A stretch of DNA of 64,000 bases, taken from contig NZ_LT838813.1 of the NCBI RefSeq assembly GCF_900176595.1, positions 1,612,001 to 1,676,000 of the forward strand. The letters are read 5' to 3'. This document shows positions 36,299 to 45,515 of the stretch, one piece after another (the stretch's first letter is position 1; each line of letters opens with the position of its first letter). The position numbers were made by a program, and so were the translations under genes. Below the pieces are notes generated by a model that had not been told where the DNA came from, searched no databases, and was given only the letters and a program-made list of their open reading frames with translations. This DNA comes from Aquiflexum balticum DSM 16537 (GTDB lineage: Bacteria > Bacteroidota > Bacteroidia > Cytophagales > Cyclobacteriaceae).

Positions 36299-36865
36299 TT
36301 ATTGTGATTTATCCTTACTAACAGATTCAAGCAAACCAATTCCTATCAATAAAAACCCTAAAATTAAAAAGAATAAAAACTGTGAATCAAAGTGAGGATT
36401 ATTTAATCTATTCCTTTCTTTTAAGTAATCGAATTGCAATTTATAAATTGATCTAAACATCTTAATCTCTTTATTAATAAGATTAAAATATTCCAAAGAA
36501 TTATTTTCTTCATAAATACCTTTAGCTTCATTATAATCATCTTCATTGTATGAATATTCAACCAATCTTTTAAAGAGAATATCTAGCTTCACAATAGGAT
36601 GACTCAAATAGGACAACCTAAAAGAAAAGATTGCGAAAGCCACAAATAGAAAAAATTTTCCAAATCGATTAGGTTCAGTTTGGTTTAATGCATAATAAAT
36701 GACAATTGCAGAGAAAAGCCCTATAAAAACAATAAAAATATCCTTAAAAAAAATCGGTGCAATAAATAATACGTCTTCATATTCTCTGCTGGTTATCAAT
36801 CCAAGAAGAATTAGAACTAGCAAAATGAAACATCCAATATTTATTGTTTTTAGAAATATTTTCAT
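36299..36865 (-). CDS. Four-helix membrane protein paired with the SIR2-like gene
   Basis: A 188-residue protein. Membrane segments are near residues 8-26, 43-60, 68-85 and 163-181; the part between helices 3 and 4 (about 75 residues, EYSYNEDDYNEAKGIYEENN) is soluble and acidic, helical. Codon use is AT-rich like its neighbour. It begins 36 bases after the SIR2-like stop, so the two probably form an operon. No known family is recognised. By position it could be a membrane effector or anchor of a defence unit; this is inference. Confidence 0.75.
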   Translation of the reverse strand: MKIFLKTINIGCFILLVLILLGLITSREYEDVLFIAPIFFKDIFIVFIGLFSAIVIYYALNQTEPNRFGKFFLFVAFAIFSFRLSYLSHPIVKLDILFKRLVEYSYNEDDYNEAKGIYEENNSLEYFNLINKEIKMFRSIYKLQFDYLKERNRLNNPHFDSQFLFFLILGFLLIGIGLLESVSKDKSQ

Positions 36866-36901
36866 TTTTTAATGGCTTTGGTTTTTGTTCAGAGTTGAGC
36901 T

Positions 36902-37873
36902 TTATAGCTCATATGGAATCATAAATTCATTTGTGCTCGTATCCTGAACAAACTTTATTTTTCTATTAGGATTAATTAAGTTTTTTAGCTTTTCTTCTAT
37001 TTCCGAAGCTCGTGGATTCTGAATGTAAATTTTTTTCAAATAAATAGCCTTCTCAAAAATTGTTTTATCAATATCTCGATTAAAGAAAGGGAATGAATAT
37101 CCTATAGTGACTAAAATTTCGCAATCCCTAAGGATATTATGAAGTTTTTTTTCTGAAATCTGGGGATTCTCCCATGCGAATGAGATCCCTGGCTCCAAGT
37201 TTAAATTAGATTTTTCTCTTTCATGTCCTTCAATTATTCTTGGTAAATTAAAGTCGTTTGGAACTCTTTCTAAACCTAATTTTTTTTCAAAAGACATCCC
37301 CGCAGAACCATTTATTTTATATACAAAAGCATTGTTTTTCAAATCTTTCGTTTCAGAGTATTTGTCAAGGATTTTAAGAAAATCCCTATTTTGCAAATTT
37401 CCTGGATGCTGAGAAAAAATGTTAAACGCCAATTCCAGTTGATTGTCGTAATTCCAAGACAGAATTTTTATTTCTTTTGGAATTTCAGACATAGATTTTT
37501 TAAATATAGATGCTAAAAACAAATCATATCTTTTATCTAATGGAGTATATAATTGCTGTAACAAAATATATGTAGATAAGGCAATCTTTAATCGTTTAAC
37601 GGATTCGAAATCCTCCTTCAAAAAATATGATTTTGCGACTGTATCTATTGAGGCTCTATTATTAGAAATTTCTGAAAGCCAAATCATATCCGATTTTAGT
37701 TCATTTCTTTTTTTAATTAGACTTTTTGAGTCTTCTAAGATTTCAGGCCATGGTATATTAAATTCATCAGACAATCGCTCGGCAATTATTTTAAAACCTT
37801 CTGATAATTTTTCGACAATAGGAATACAATTGATACTTGCACCTGCTCCTAACAAATAAATTATTCTTCCCAT
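36902..37873 (-). CDS. SIR2-like NAD-binding protein, candidate defence gene
   Basis: A 323-residue protein with a Rossmann-type start (YLLGAGASIN, GAGAS at residues 9-13), the SIR2 motif LSWNYDNQLE (139-148) and the late block ILVTIGYSFPFFNRDIDK (253-270). SIR2-like domains in phage defence hydrolyse NAD+. In most, a KLHGS-type motif supplies a catalytic His; here the aligned segment reads YKINGSAG (Asn189), so catalysis may differ or be lost. The gene is AT-rich and sits with a membrane-protein gene next to a 21-bp repeat array, all signs of an accessory island. Confidence 0.8.
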   Translation of the reverse strand: MGRIIYLLGAGASINCIPIVEKLSEGFKIIAERLSDEFNIPWPEILEDSKSLIKKRNELKSDMIWLSEISNNRASIDTVAKSYFLKEDFESVKRLKIALSTYILLQQLYTPLDKRYDLFLASIFKKSMSEIPKEIKILSWNYDNQLELAFNIFSQHPGNLQNRDFLKILDKYSETKDLKNNAFVYKINGSAGMSFEKKLGLERVPNDFNLPRIIEGHEREKSNLNLEPGISFAWENPQISEKKLHNILRDCEILVTIGYSFPFFNRDIDKTIFEKAIYLKKIYIQNPRASEIEEKLKNLINPNRKIKFVQDTSTNEFMIPYEL

Positions 37874-37997
37874 TTTAATACATTTACTTGTTAAATATAA
37901 TTTAGAAAATAATATTAAAATGAAACATATAGGGAGAAAATGCTTAAATCATTTATTTTGTCATTATTTTTTTATTAATAAAATTAATAGCCAATAA

Positions 37998-38025
37998 AAA
38001 TACCACCGCACCAGCTGTGGTATTT
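37998..38025 (-). terminator. Terminator of the Gfo/Idh gene
   Basis: AAATACCAC/GTGGTATTT stem with an 10-base loop, running into TTTTTATT on the minus strand, 40 bases past the stop at 38065. Confidence 0.7.
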
Positions 38026-38064
38026 AAGGTTTGATTATTAGATTTAAGTGAGTATTGAAATATC

Positions 38065-39177
38065 TTACTTCAAAGTAAACTCTGGCAGTTTCATAATCTT
38101 TCCACCCGCCATCGCAGACTCGTGGGCCAAGATACCCACGCAGGTGATATTGGCTGATTCTCTGGCATCTGGATAGGGCGCCCTTCCTTCTGTCAGAGCA
38201 GACAGAAATTCATTCACCAAATGGGGATGGCTTCCTCCATGTCCTGCACCTTGGATAAAGGACAAATGTTGATTGTCATCTGAGTCGTAAACTCCTGCGG
38301 TAGTGAAAGAAGCGATTTCATCAGGTAAGAGGTGGGCATAGTCAGGGATTTTTACTTTTGAAGGAACCTCACCGGTATGGATGACGGAATCCTCATGCTC
38401 GATCAGGGTCCATTCAAAGGATTTTTTGGATCCATATACATCGAAACTTTCCCGATACTGTCTTGCAGTATTGAACAGGGAACGGGTCACTTCTGCCGAA
38501 AGATCAGAATCCTTCAGTTTGATATGACAGGTCTCGATGGCGAATGGCGAACCGTATTTTTCGATCAGGTTTTCATCAATCCTACCAGAACCAAAACAGG
38601 ATACATATTCTGCCTGAGCTTTTGGCAATGCCAAAACAGGCCCCACACAATGAGTCGCATAGTGCATCGGCGGCAATCCCTCCCAATATCCCGGCCATCC
38701 GGCCATTTCCTGTTGGTGGGAAGCACGGAGAAACTGGATTTTTCCCAATTCTCCCTTTTCAAACATTTCTTTGACGAAGAGAAATTCCCTGGAATAAACC
38801 ACCGTTTCCATCATCATATAGGTAAGCCCGGTCTCCTCACTTGCTTCAACAATCTGACGGCACTCTTCGACCGTGGTGGCCATGGGAACCGTGCAGGCCA
38901 CATGCTTTCCTGCCCTCAGGGCTTTTAGGGATTGTTCGGCGTGTGCTTGGATCGGGGTATTGATATGGACTGCATCAATGTTTGGATCCTTGAGCAGTTC
39001 ATCATAATCGGTATATCGGACATCTACGCCAAAGGCATCCCCGATTTCATTCAGCTTATCTTCATTACGCTGACAGATGGCATACATATTGGCCAAAGGA
39101 TGCTTTTGGTATATAGGGATAAATTCCGCACCAAAGCCTAGTCCGATGATTGCGATGTTGAGTTTTTTCTGGGTCAT
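38065..39177 (-). CDS. Gfo/Idh/MocA-family oxidoreductase
   Basis: A 370-residue NAD(P)-dependent sugar or polyol dehydrogenase. The N-terminal Rossmann fold IAIIGLGFGAEFIP is followed by the family motif AGKHVACTVPMATTVEE (in place of the common EKP triad the sequence reads TVP). The C-terminal domain contains EMAGWPGYWEGLPPMHYATH, with His residues near the active site. Substrate unknown. It lies downstream of an epimerase gene and a ThuA fusion gene and could share their sugar pathway. The missing EKP lysine motif is unusual and may point to a changed chemistry. Confidence 0.88.
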   Translation of the reverse strand: MTQKKLNIAIIGLGFGAEFIPIYQKHPLANMYAICQRNEDKLNEIGDAFGVDVRYTDYDELLKDPNIDAVHINTPIQAHAEQSLKALRAGKHVACTVPMATTVEECRQIVEASEETGLTYMMMETVVYSREFLFVKEMFEKGELGKIQFLRASHQQEMAGWPGYWEGLPPMHYATHCVGPVLALPKAQAEYVSCFGSGRIDENLIEKYGSPFAIETCHIKLKDSDLSAEVTRSLFNTARQYRESFDVYGSKKSFEWTLIEHEDSVIHTGEVPSKVKIPDYAHLLPDEIASFTTAGVYDSDDNQHLSFIQGAGHGGSHPHLVNEFLSALTEGRAPYPDARESANITCVGILAHESAMAGGKIMKLPEFTLK

Positions 39178-39585
39178 GGTTTTTTAAGTTTAGAATTCAG
39201 ATTTTAGATTTTTGATTTAGTAAAATAAACATAATTAGAACCTCTTGAGATCTCTCGTGCCTACCAATAAAATAAATCGGAGCAGACGTCATGCTGACGA
39301 AGTAAAGCCTGTCCCGTCCCGATAGCTATCGGGATTCGGGGCATCTCCCGAGGTTCAGGAAAAGGTTAATTTTGACCAAAAGGGTTAATTTCCTGTAATT
39401 CAACCGTGTTATTGTACCTCAAGAGATCCTTCGTGCCTCAGGATGACGACTGCCTACCGGGTAACTTGATGTCATTTCCTATTCTGAACATTTTCGAAAT
39501 GTTGAAAACTCAGAATGACGACGCATTTTGATCGTTTGACATCGGTCATCCGACATCGGTCATCGGTCATCCGACATCAAACTTC
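39178..39585. repeat. Gap with several dispersed repeat fragments
   Basis: No gene seen. It contains CGTCCCGATAGCTATCGGGA (palindrome, near 39317-39336), two copies of an AAGAGATCCTTCGTGCCTCA-like phrase (also near 39245) and AACTCAGAATGACGAC. At 39541-39578 the motif CATCGGTCATCCGACATCGG is repeated about three times. These look like pieces of genome-wide dispersed repeats common in this group. Confidence 0.55.
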
Positions 39586-40461
39586 TCAATGCGTAAACTG
39601 TCTACCCATAATCCAGTCCTTCAGGAAGGCTAGGCCTTGGGAGGCGAAACCATCCTGACTCAAGGCTAGGGGTTTCCAGATACAGACAGCGCCTGCAAGT
39701 TCCTGGACATTCGGTGTGAAACTTTCTATGGAGATCACACCTGAATAATTGACTGCCCACAGTCCCCGTTTAAAAGCATCCCAATTGGTTTGTCCCGTTC
39801 CTGGAATGCCACGGTGGTTTTCAGATACCTGCACATGTATGAGTTTGTCACCTACATTCCTGAATGCCTGTTCCAAGTCAGGTTCCTCAATGGTCAAATG
39901 AAATCCATCCAATAGGACTTTGGCTGCAGGATGGTTGATATCATGGATCAGCTGCATCAATTCTTTGGTGGTATTGATCAGGTCTGTCTCAAATCGATTC
40001 AAAGACTCCAAAGCAATCTGCTGTCCGGCATTTTCGGCCATTTGGCAGACTTTAAGAAGGTTAGTGACTGCCCTGTCCCATTCTATCTTTCGCTGTTCAT
40101 CTGAAACCAATCTTGCCTTGCCAACCGCCGAATACATAGGACCCGCTACAAACTTGGCCCCCAGTTGGGAACTGATTTCAAAACAGGCCTCCAAATAATC
40201 TAAACAGATCTGATGAAAGGCAGGGTCATCGTGGGTCAGGTCACGGGTCGGTCCAAAAGCACCGCAGATCACCGGTTTGAGGCCATTGTCATCTAAAGCT
40301 TTTTTGACCTCTTGAACATCTATCAATGCGGGGTCTTCCACAGGGATTTCCACCACATCATAGCCCATTTCTTTTATTTTGGGAAAAAAGTCTATTGTTT
40401 TATTATTAAAAGGAGAAGTCCAAAGCCAGGTACTTACTCCAAATGTTACATCTAAAGGCAT
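39586..40461 (-). CDS. Sugar phosphate isomerase/epimerase (D-tagatose/D-psicose 3-epimerase-like)
   Basis: A 291-residue TIM barrel of the AP-endonuclease-2 fold. The four metal ligands of ketose 3-epimerases are visible: Glu in IALESLNRF, Asp in VLLDGFHLT, His in VQVSENHRGIPGTG, and Glu in VISIESFTP. The enzyme epimerises a free ketose at C3 or isomerises a related sugar. It lies 10 bases downstream of the ThuA fusion gene, in one operon. The exact sugar is not readable. Confidence 0.88.
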   Translation of the reverse strand: MPLDVTFGVSTWLWTSPFNNKTIDFFPKIKEMGYDVVEIPVEDPALIDVQEVKKALDDNGLKPVICGAFGPTRDLTHDDPAFHQICLDYLEACFEISSQLGAKFVAGPMYSAVGKARLVSDEQRKIEWDRAVTNLLKVCQMAENAGQQIALESLNRFETDLINTTKELMQLIHDINHPAAKVLLDGFHLTIEEPDLEQAFRNVGDKLIHVQVSENHRGIPGTGQTNWDAFKRGLWAVNYSGVISIESFTPNVQELAGAVCIWKPLALSQDGFASQGLAFLKDWIMGRQFTH

Positions 40462-40471
40462 TTCAAGTTTT

Positions 40472-43400
40472 TTATTCTACTATCATAATTCCGTTCATAA
40501 TCCTCCAATGGCCCGGAACGGTACAAATAAATGGATATTCTCCAGGCTGAGAAGGAGCGATAAACATGATGGACTCCATATTATCAGGATCCACCAGTTT
40601 AGAAGATACTATGATCTCAGGAATTTCCGGAATATAATTCTTCTCTATACCCTTAGGATCTCTTGCCATTTCATCCGCTGCTTTACCGATTTTTTCCAAG
40701 GATCCGATTTTACCGATCAGCAGGTTATGCTGCATGAAATCCTTGTTTTCAAAATCAATGATAACAGGTTGTCCCGCTTTAACTTTGAAACTGGCCACAT
40801 TATATTTCATTTCATGGGGAATTACCCCAACCTTGATGATAATGGCATTGTCCCTGGAAATAGCTGGTTGTACCACTTCCATTTCCCTGCTCAAAAATTC
40901 TTCAAGATTCAAATTAGGATCTTTTAGGCTGATATAGCTATCCCGGCCCATGCGTCCTCTTAACCATGAACCACCTTCAAAATCCCCAACCTGATCTTCA
41001 TTTTGCATGTCATTTCCAACCCTGATTCTTTCCGGAGAAAGAGGTTTTTCAAACAGAGCAGGAGCTTTTGCTTTTCCGATCAGATTTCCATCTACCAGAA
41101 GGTTCATTTCCCCATTTTCCAATAAATTGGCCTGAACAGTGAATAGGTTATCAGGAAGATTTCTCGGAGTGGATATTTTGTAGGTTTTTCCATTCTGTTT
41201 TACTACCCAACTCAAGGAATTATCTTTAGCAAACAGTGTATACCCGTTTTCTTTATTTCCCTGTGCAATGATTACCCCCTCAATGCCATCATTTCCTTTA
41301 GCCAATTCTGTCCGGATACGGATTTCTTTTCCACTGACATCAGGCGGGAAAATAATGGCCGCTCGCCTGTCCAGGTTGTATTGCTCTTCGATCAGGCTTT
41401 TGGCGAGTTTATCTGTTAAAGTATAAAGTGAGTCAGGTTTATCAATTGGGAAAAGGGTTCCGATATTTTGTTCAAAATAGGAAGCATGGTTCATGACCCC
41501 TGCAAAAATCACCTGAGGCAAATACTTGTCCTTGGCATTGCTTTCATCCAAACTGGCCTCATGCAATAACTTACTGATTTCGGGAGATGTTGGGATGTCA
41601 GCTAAAGTTTGGAATACGGATTTTCTGACATTCATATTAGGATCCCTGTGAAGTTTGGATCCTTGAATGGTCTGGAATGTTTCTGTTGTCTTTGGCAATA
41701 CTTCCACAGCATTTTTTCGGACACCGGCTGAAGGATGATTTAGAGCTCTGCTTACGATTTGGATCGAAGTCTTATCAGAACCATCCAAAAGGCCCAAACC
41801 ATGTAAGGTCCATAAGGCGTGTATGGCAGGTGTATTCAATCCCAATTCATCAACATCCCTGTTTTCAATCAATTTATAAAGATCAGATTTGATGTCTATG
41901 TTCTGGTTTTCCACAATCAATCGCTGTGCGGTCATTCTCCAAAACATGTTGTCACTTTTCAATCCTGCAATCAGATCTTTGTTTTTGGACGGATCCAAAT
42001 CCATGGTTTTGTGTTCAGGGCCACCTTTATAAACCAACCTGTATATCCTGCCATGTTTATTATCCCGCATAGGATTGATGTAAGCATTACCTGCACCGTT
42101 TTCAAATCCTCTGGGAGTTGGGTTGTGCTGAATGATGAAATTGTACCAATCTGCTACCCACAAAGCACCATCAGGACCTACTTCTGCATGCACCGGTGAA
42201 AACCACTCGTCTGAACTGGATAAAATATTGAACCCATTCTTCTCTTTGAACCCGGAACCCTCTTCCAAAATAATGGCATTGTGTAATACTCTTCCTGTTG
42301 GTTCGGCCACAAAAGCGATCCTGTTCCAGTAATTTTTTGGGAAATTTCTGGCAGTGTAAAAGTTATGTCCTGCAGCTGCGGTATAACCTCCATGATAATC
42401 CACCTGCCTCAAGGCCGGGGTATGATGTGGCATATCGTAATGGCTGTCTATTCCAAATACAGTATTGTTCATGCCGCCAATTACCGGTCTTCGGACGTAG
42501 TTGTTGCTCATGGCCAAATAGGCGCTGTGCTGTCCATTGGCGGTGGAGATAAATACATTGAAATCTTCTGAGAAACCTAAACCCCAAGTGTTGTTACTGG
42601 TAGAACCTAAAAATTCAAATTCTTTTCCTTCCGGAGTAAATCTGTAAATCCCTTGGGAAAAGGTGAAGGGTTTTCCATCTACTTCTCCTTTGAATCCGGA
42701 ATATCCCAATACGCCCCATATTTTGTTATCAAATCCATATTTCAAATTGGATGGTCCGGCGTGGGTATCACTTTTGCCCCAACCTGTGATGACCACTTCC
42801 CGCACATCTGCTTTGCCATCACCATCGGTGTCCTTCAGGAAAATGAAGTCAGGTGCCATTGAAATCAATATGCCTCCATTGATGGCAACCAAACTGGTAG
42901 GGATATTTAAACCCTCTGCAAAAACTGTGATTTTATCAGCTTTGCCATCTCCATTGGTATCTTCCAGGATCTTGATTCGGTCATTGCCCCCTTCTTTTCG
43001 TACTTCATTGGGATAATCTTCTGTTTCGATGACATACAATCTTCCTTTTTCATCCCAGCACATGGCCATGGGATTGACAATATCGGGCTCTGAAGCAAAT
43101 AGCTGTAATTCAAATCCAATCGGAATCTGTATCAATTTCATTGATTCTTCCGGTGATAAAGGATGTTGGAATTTTGGAGCAGGGTCTCTGTTTTCATAAT
43201 TTGGAATTACAGCTTCCTCAAATTTTGGTTGGGGGATCTCAAAAGAAGCCACCTGTGCTGCCACATCCTCACCTATTGCCCAAAGGATGCCGTTGGCCAC
43301 CAAAGTATGGAATTCCGGTTTTGACCAAGTACGCTCATCATGTCCATAAGCGGTATAAAACACCCTTCCTTCTCCCTGATTCCTAATCCATGTCCAAGGT

Positions 43401-43984
43401 TCACGGTGACCGTTTTCTTCCCTTTCCATCAGAACAGTCATATCCGGGTTTATATTACTGTGCAAATAAGTTTCATCCCAAGTTTCAAAGGTGCTCACTC
43501 CATTCATAATGGGGTGTTCAGGTGCTATTATGTCTACAAAAAATTCACCCGTTCCATGGGACTTAAACTGCCCGCCAACCGCTGAAACGTACCAATCCGA
43601 GTTACGGAAACAAAATGAGGCACTGTGAAGTGGAATAAATCCTTTACCACTTTCCACATATTTTTTTAAAGCCGCCTCCTGTACAGGTGTGATTTCATTA
43701 TGGTTGGCATAGATCGCAATGCCATCATAATTGCTCAGGTTTTCGTCATTCAGATCATTTGGATCTGAAGTATAGGTAAAGTTGATGCCTTTTTGAAATA
43801 GGGGTCTTGCCAAGTAGGGCAAAAGCTTTTCTGAATCATGATGTTTGCTGTCATGACCAAGAAACAGGATTTCTGCCCTTCTTGGACCATCAGAAAGTGC
43901 CTGGAACTTTGTTTTTTGCTCACATCCTATCAAAAGAATAATTGAAAAGACGAAAAGCTTTGGGAGATTTTTGAGTAATGTCAT
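40472..43984 (-). CDS. Multidomain lipoprotein: ThuA + PVC-type dehydrogenase propeller + HEAT + cupredoxin
   Basis: A 1170-residue lipoprotein (IILLIGC). Domains in order: ThuA-like (about 30-250, FIPLHSASFCFRNSDWY), a PVC/membrane-bound dehydrogenase propeller (about 270-660, EDTNGDGKADKITVFAEGLN), HEAT-like repeats (about 680-830), a beta-sandwich with ligand-like folds, and a C-terminal blue-copper domain (about 1060-1170). The copper ligands fit: His in FMQHNLLIG and Cys1154, His1159, Met1163 in FICTVPGHWRIMNG. Many relatives carry a cytochrome c domain here; no CxxCH is present. So copper may replace haem as the electron acceptor. It probably oxidises a sugar on the cell surface. Divergent from an AraC regulator. 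Confidence 0.85.
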   Translation of the reverse strand: MTLLKNLPKLFVFSIILLIGCEQKTKFQALSDGPRRAEILFLGHDSKHHDSEKLLPYLARPLFQKGINFTYTSDPNDLNDENLSNYDGIAIYANHNEITPVQEAALKKYVESGKGFIPLHSASFCFRNSDWYVSAVGGQFKSHGTGEFFVDIIAPEHPIMNGVSTFETWDETYLHSNINPDMTVLMEREENGHREPWTWIRNQGEGRVFYTAYGHDERTWSKPEFHTLVANGILWAIGEDVAAQVASFEIPQPKFEEAVIPNYENRDPAPKFQHPLSPEESMKLIQIPIGFELQLFASEPDIVNPMAMCWDEKGRLYVIETEDYPNEVRKEGGNDRIKILEDTNGDGKADKITVFAEGLNIPTSLVAINGGILISMAPDFIFLKDTDGDGKADVREVVITGWGKSDTHAGPSNLKYGFDNKIWGVLGYSGFKGEVDGKPFTFSQGIYRFTPEGKEFEFLGSTSNNTWGLGFSEDFNVFISTANGQHSAYLAMSNNYVRRPVIGGMNNTVFGIDSHYDMPHHTPALRQVDYHGGYTAAAGHNFYTARNFPKNYWNRIAFVAEPTGRVLHNAIILEEGSGFKEKNGFNILSSSDEWFSPVHAEVGPDGALWVADWYNFIIQHNPTPRGFENGAGNAYINPMRDNKHGRIYRLVYKGGPEHKTMDLDPSKNKDLIAGLKSDNMFWRMTAQRLIVENQNIDIKSDLYKLIENRDVDELGLNTPAIHALWTLHGLGLLDGSDKTSIQIVSRALNHPSAGVRKNAVEVLPKTTETFQTIQGSKLHRDPNMNVRKSVFQTLADIPTSPEISKLLHEASLDESNAKDKYLPQVIFAGVMNHASYFEQNIGTLFPIDKPDSLYTLTDKLAKSLIEEQYNLDRRAAIIFPPDVSGKEIRIRTELAKGNDGIEGVIIAQGNKENGYTLFAKDNSLSWVVKQNGKTYKISTPRNLPDNLFTVQANLLENGEMNLLVDGNLIGKAKAPALFEKPLSPERIRVGNDMQNEDQVGDFEGGSWLRGRMGRDSYISLKDPNLNLEEFLSREMEVVQPAISRDNAIIIKVGVIPHEMKYNVASFKVKAGQPVIIDFENKDFMQHNLLIGKIGSLEKIGKAADEMARDPKGIEKNYIPEIPEIIVSSKLVDPDNMESIMFIAPSQPGEYPFICTVPGHWRIMNGIMIVE

Positions 43985-44126
43985 TTTGGGGAAGATTGAA
44001 TTATATTTCAGAAGGACAAGTTGATCAAATTCAAATTATAATTCTCACTGTTTTTTGCTCAATTCTGACTGAATTTTGATATAAAAATTGATTTTCATCT
44101 ATTTTTTTAACATAATTGACTATAAT

Positions 44127-45002
44127 ATGAAACAGGCACTACAAAAATCACGGATTCCGGAGAATAAAGCTTTTATCGTGAAGGAGCTGATTGCTCCCTA
44201 TTTTGATAAAAACTGGCACTTCCATCAGGAATACCAATTGTTTTTGGTTTTGGAAGGAAAAGGGACAAGGTTTATCGGAGATCAGATGAAGCCCTTTCGG
44301 GAATTCGACATGGTATTTACAGGACCTAACTTACCCCATCTTTGGAGAAATGATCAGATGTATTTTGAAAAAGAAAGTCAACTGAAAACCCATGGAATTG
44401 TCATTTATTTTAATGAAGGCTTTCTTGGTGATGCCATTTATACCAAAGAAGAATTTGAAACAGTAAAAATATTGCTTGAAAAATCGCTTAGAGGATTGGA
44501 AATATTGGGCAAAACCAATTTGAAATTAAGGCCCATGATGCAGGAATTGGCTCATTTGAGCGGGATTGAAAGCATTTTAAAGCTATTGCAGATTTTACAG
44601 GTTCTCTCCGAATCTGAAGAATGCCAACCCATCACCCATGCAGGTTATACCAATAACAATAAGGAATCAGAAAAAGACCGGATGCGGAAGGTGTATGAAT
44701 ATGTGATGGAAAATTTCAGACAAAAAATTCTATTGGAAGAAGTTGCTGCATTGGGGAATATGACAGAAAGTGCTTTTAGCCGGTATTTTACTTCCAGGAT
44801 GAATAAGCCTTTTTCAGAATTCCTCTCTGATGTCCGGATAAGCCATGCCTGCAAATTGCTTCATGAAGCCGATCTGAACATCAGTGAAATCTGCTATGAG
44901 TGTGGTTTCAATACTTTGTCCAATTTCAATAAACAGTTTAAGGACAGAATGGGGGTGACACCTTTGGTGTATAAGAAGGATTATCAGAGGACTTTTGAGT
45001 GA
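44127..45002 (+). CDS. AraC-family transcriptional regulator with cupin sensor domain
   Basis: The ATG at 44127 (MKQALQKSRIPENKAFIVKE) is preferred over an upstream in-frame start that adds an atypical stretch. It has 291 residues. The N-terminal cupin begins WHFHQEYQLFLVLEGKGTRF; the C-terminal AraC HTH pair is at about 190-290 (ALGNMTESAFSRYFTSRMNK and NISEICYECGFNTLSNFNKQ). It is divergent from the ThuA fusion gene and likely controls that sugar operon; AATTC(N5)GAATT in the shared gap is a possible site. A terminator follows. Confidence 0.93.
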   Translation: MKQALQKSRIPENKAFIVKELIAPYFDKNWHFHQEYQLFLVLEGKGTRFIGDQMKPFREFDMVFTGPNLPHLWRNDQMYFEKESQLKTHGIVIYFNEGFLGDAIYTKEEFETVKILLEKSLRGLEILGKTNLKLRPMMQELAHLSGIESILKLLQILQVLSESEECQPITHAGYTNNNKESEKDRMRKVYEYVMENFRQKILLEEVAALGNMTESAFSRYFTSRMNKPFSEFLSDVRISHACKLLHEADLNISEICYECGFNTLSNFNKQFKDRMGVTPLVYKKDYQRTFE

Positions 45003-45051
45003 GAGATTAGATGCGAGAAGCGAGAAACGAGAGCCAAGAAAGAGAGGGTTT

Positions 45052-45085
45052 AACCTTTGAGGTTTTTAAAACCTCGAAGGTTTTT
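45052..45085 (+). terminator. Terminator after the AraC gene
   Basis: AACCTTTGAGGTTTT pairs with AAAACCTCGAAGGTT (one wobble) and is followed by five Ts, about 50 bases past the stop. Confidence 0.75.
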
Positions 45086-45330
45086 CTATTTTCACATAAG
45101 GGGATAACCTCGGTTAACTCAAAAAAAATGTAAAAGAATCCGTCCATTGTCATTTTGAGGAGAATACTCCTAAGATAATTAGATTGCATTATGTGAAGGA
45201 AGAATATTTTTTAGCATGAATTTGCACTAAACTTACTAAAGTTTCAACCTAACTCTGATGCTTTTGGGACAATGTGAAACAATGGTATTTGGCTAAAGGC
45301 ATAATAGAAATCACATAGGGAGTTTTAATT

Positions 45331-45422
45331 GAACCACAAAAGAAACAAAAGTGAACAAAAGACTATATCACCAAAAGCTGATATTCAGCTACTTTTGTAT
45401 TCTTTTTACACTTTTGTGGTTC
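45331..45422. repeat. 92-bp palindromic element (MITE-like)
   Basis: Terminal inverted repeats GAACCACAAAAG (45331-45342) and CTTTTGTGGTTC (45411-45422) are perfect. The inner arms also pair partly (ACAAAAG / CTTTTGT) and the centre holds AGCTGA/TCAGCT. No ORF. It resembles a small non-autonomous element or a processed-hairpin locus. The remaining gap (45086-45515) shows nothing else. Confidence 0.6.
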
Positions 45423-45515
45423 CATCATTTTATTGTTAAAACAATAAAGCCAGCTAATTCGGATACCAATTACAAATAACCTTGGAGTAGGCGCACTCAC
45501 AGGTTATATGCTAAA

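Noticed and set aside
38377-38928. 183-codon open frame opposite the Gfo/Idh gene
   Set aside because: Antisense shadow; the minus-strand gene has clear family motifs.
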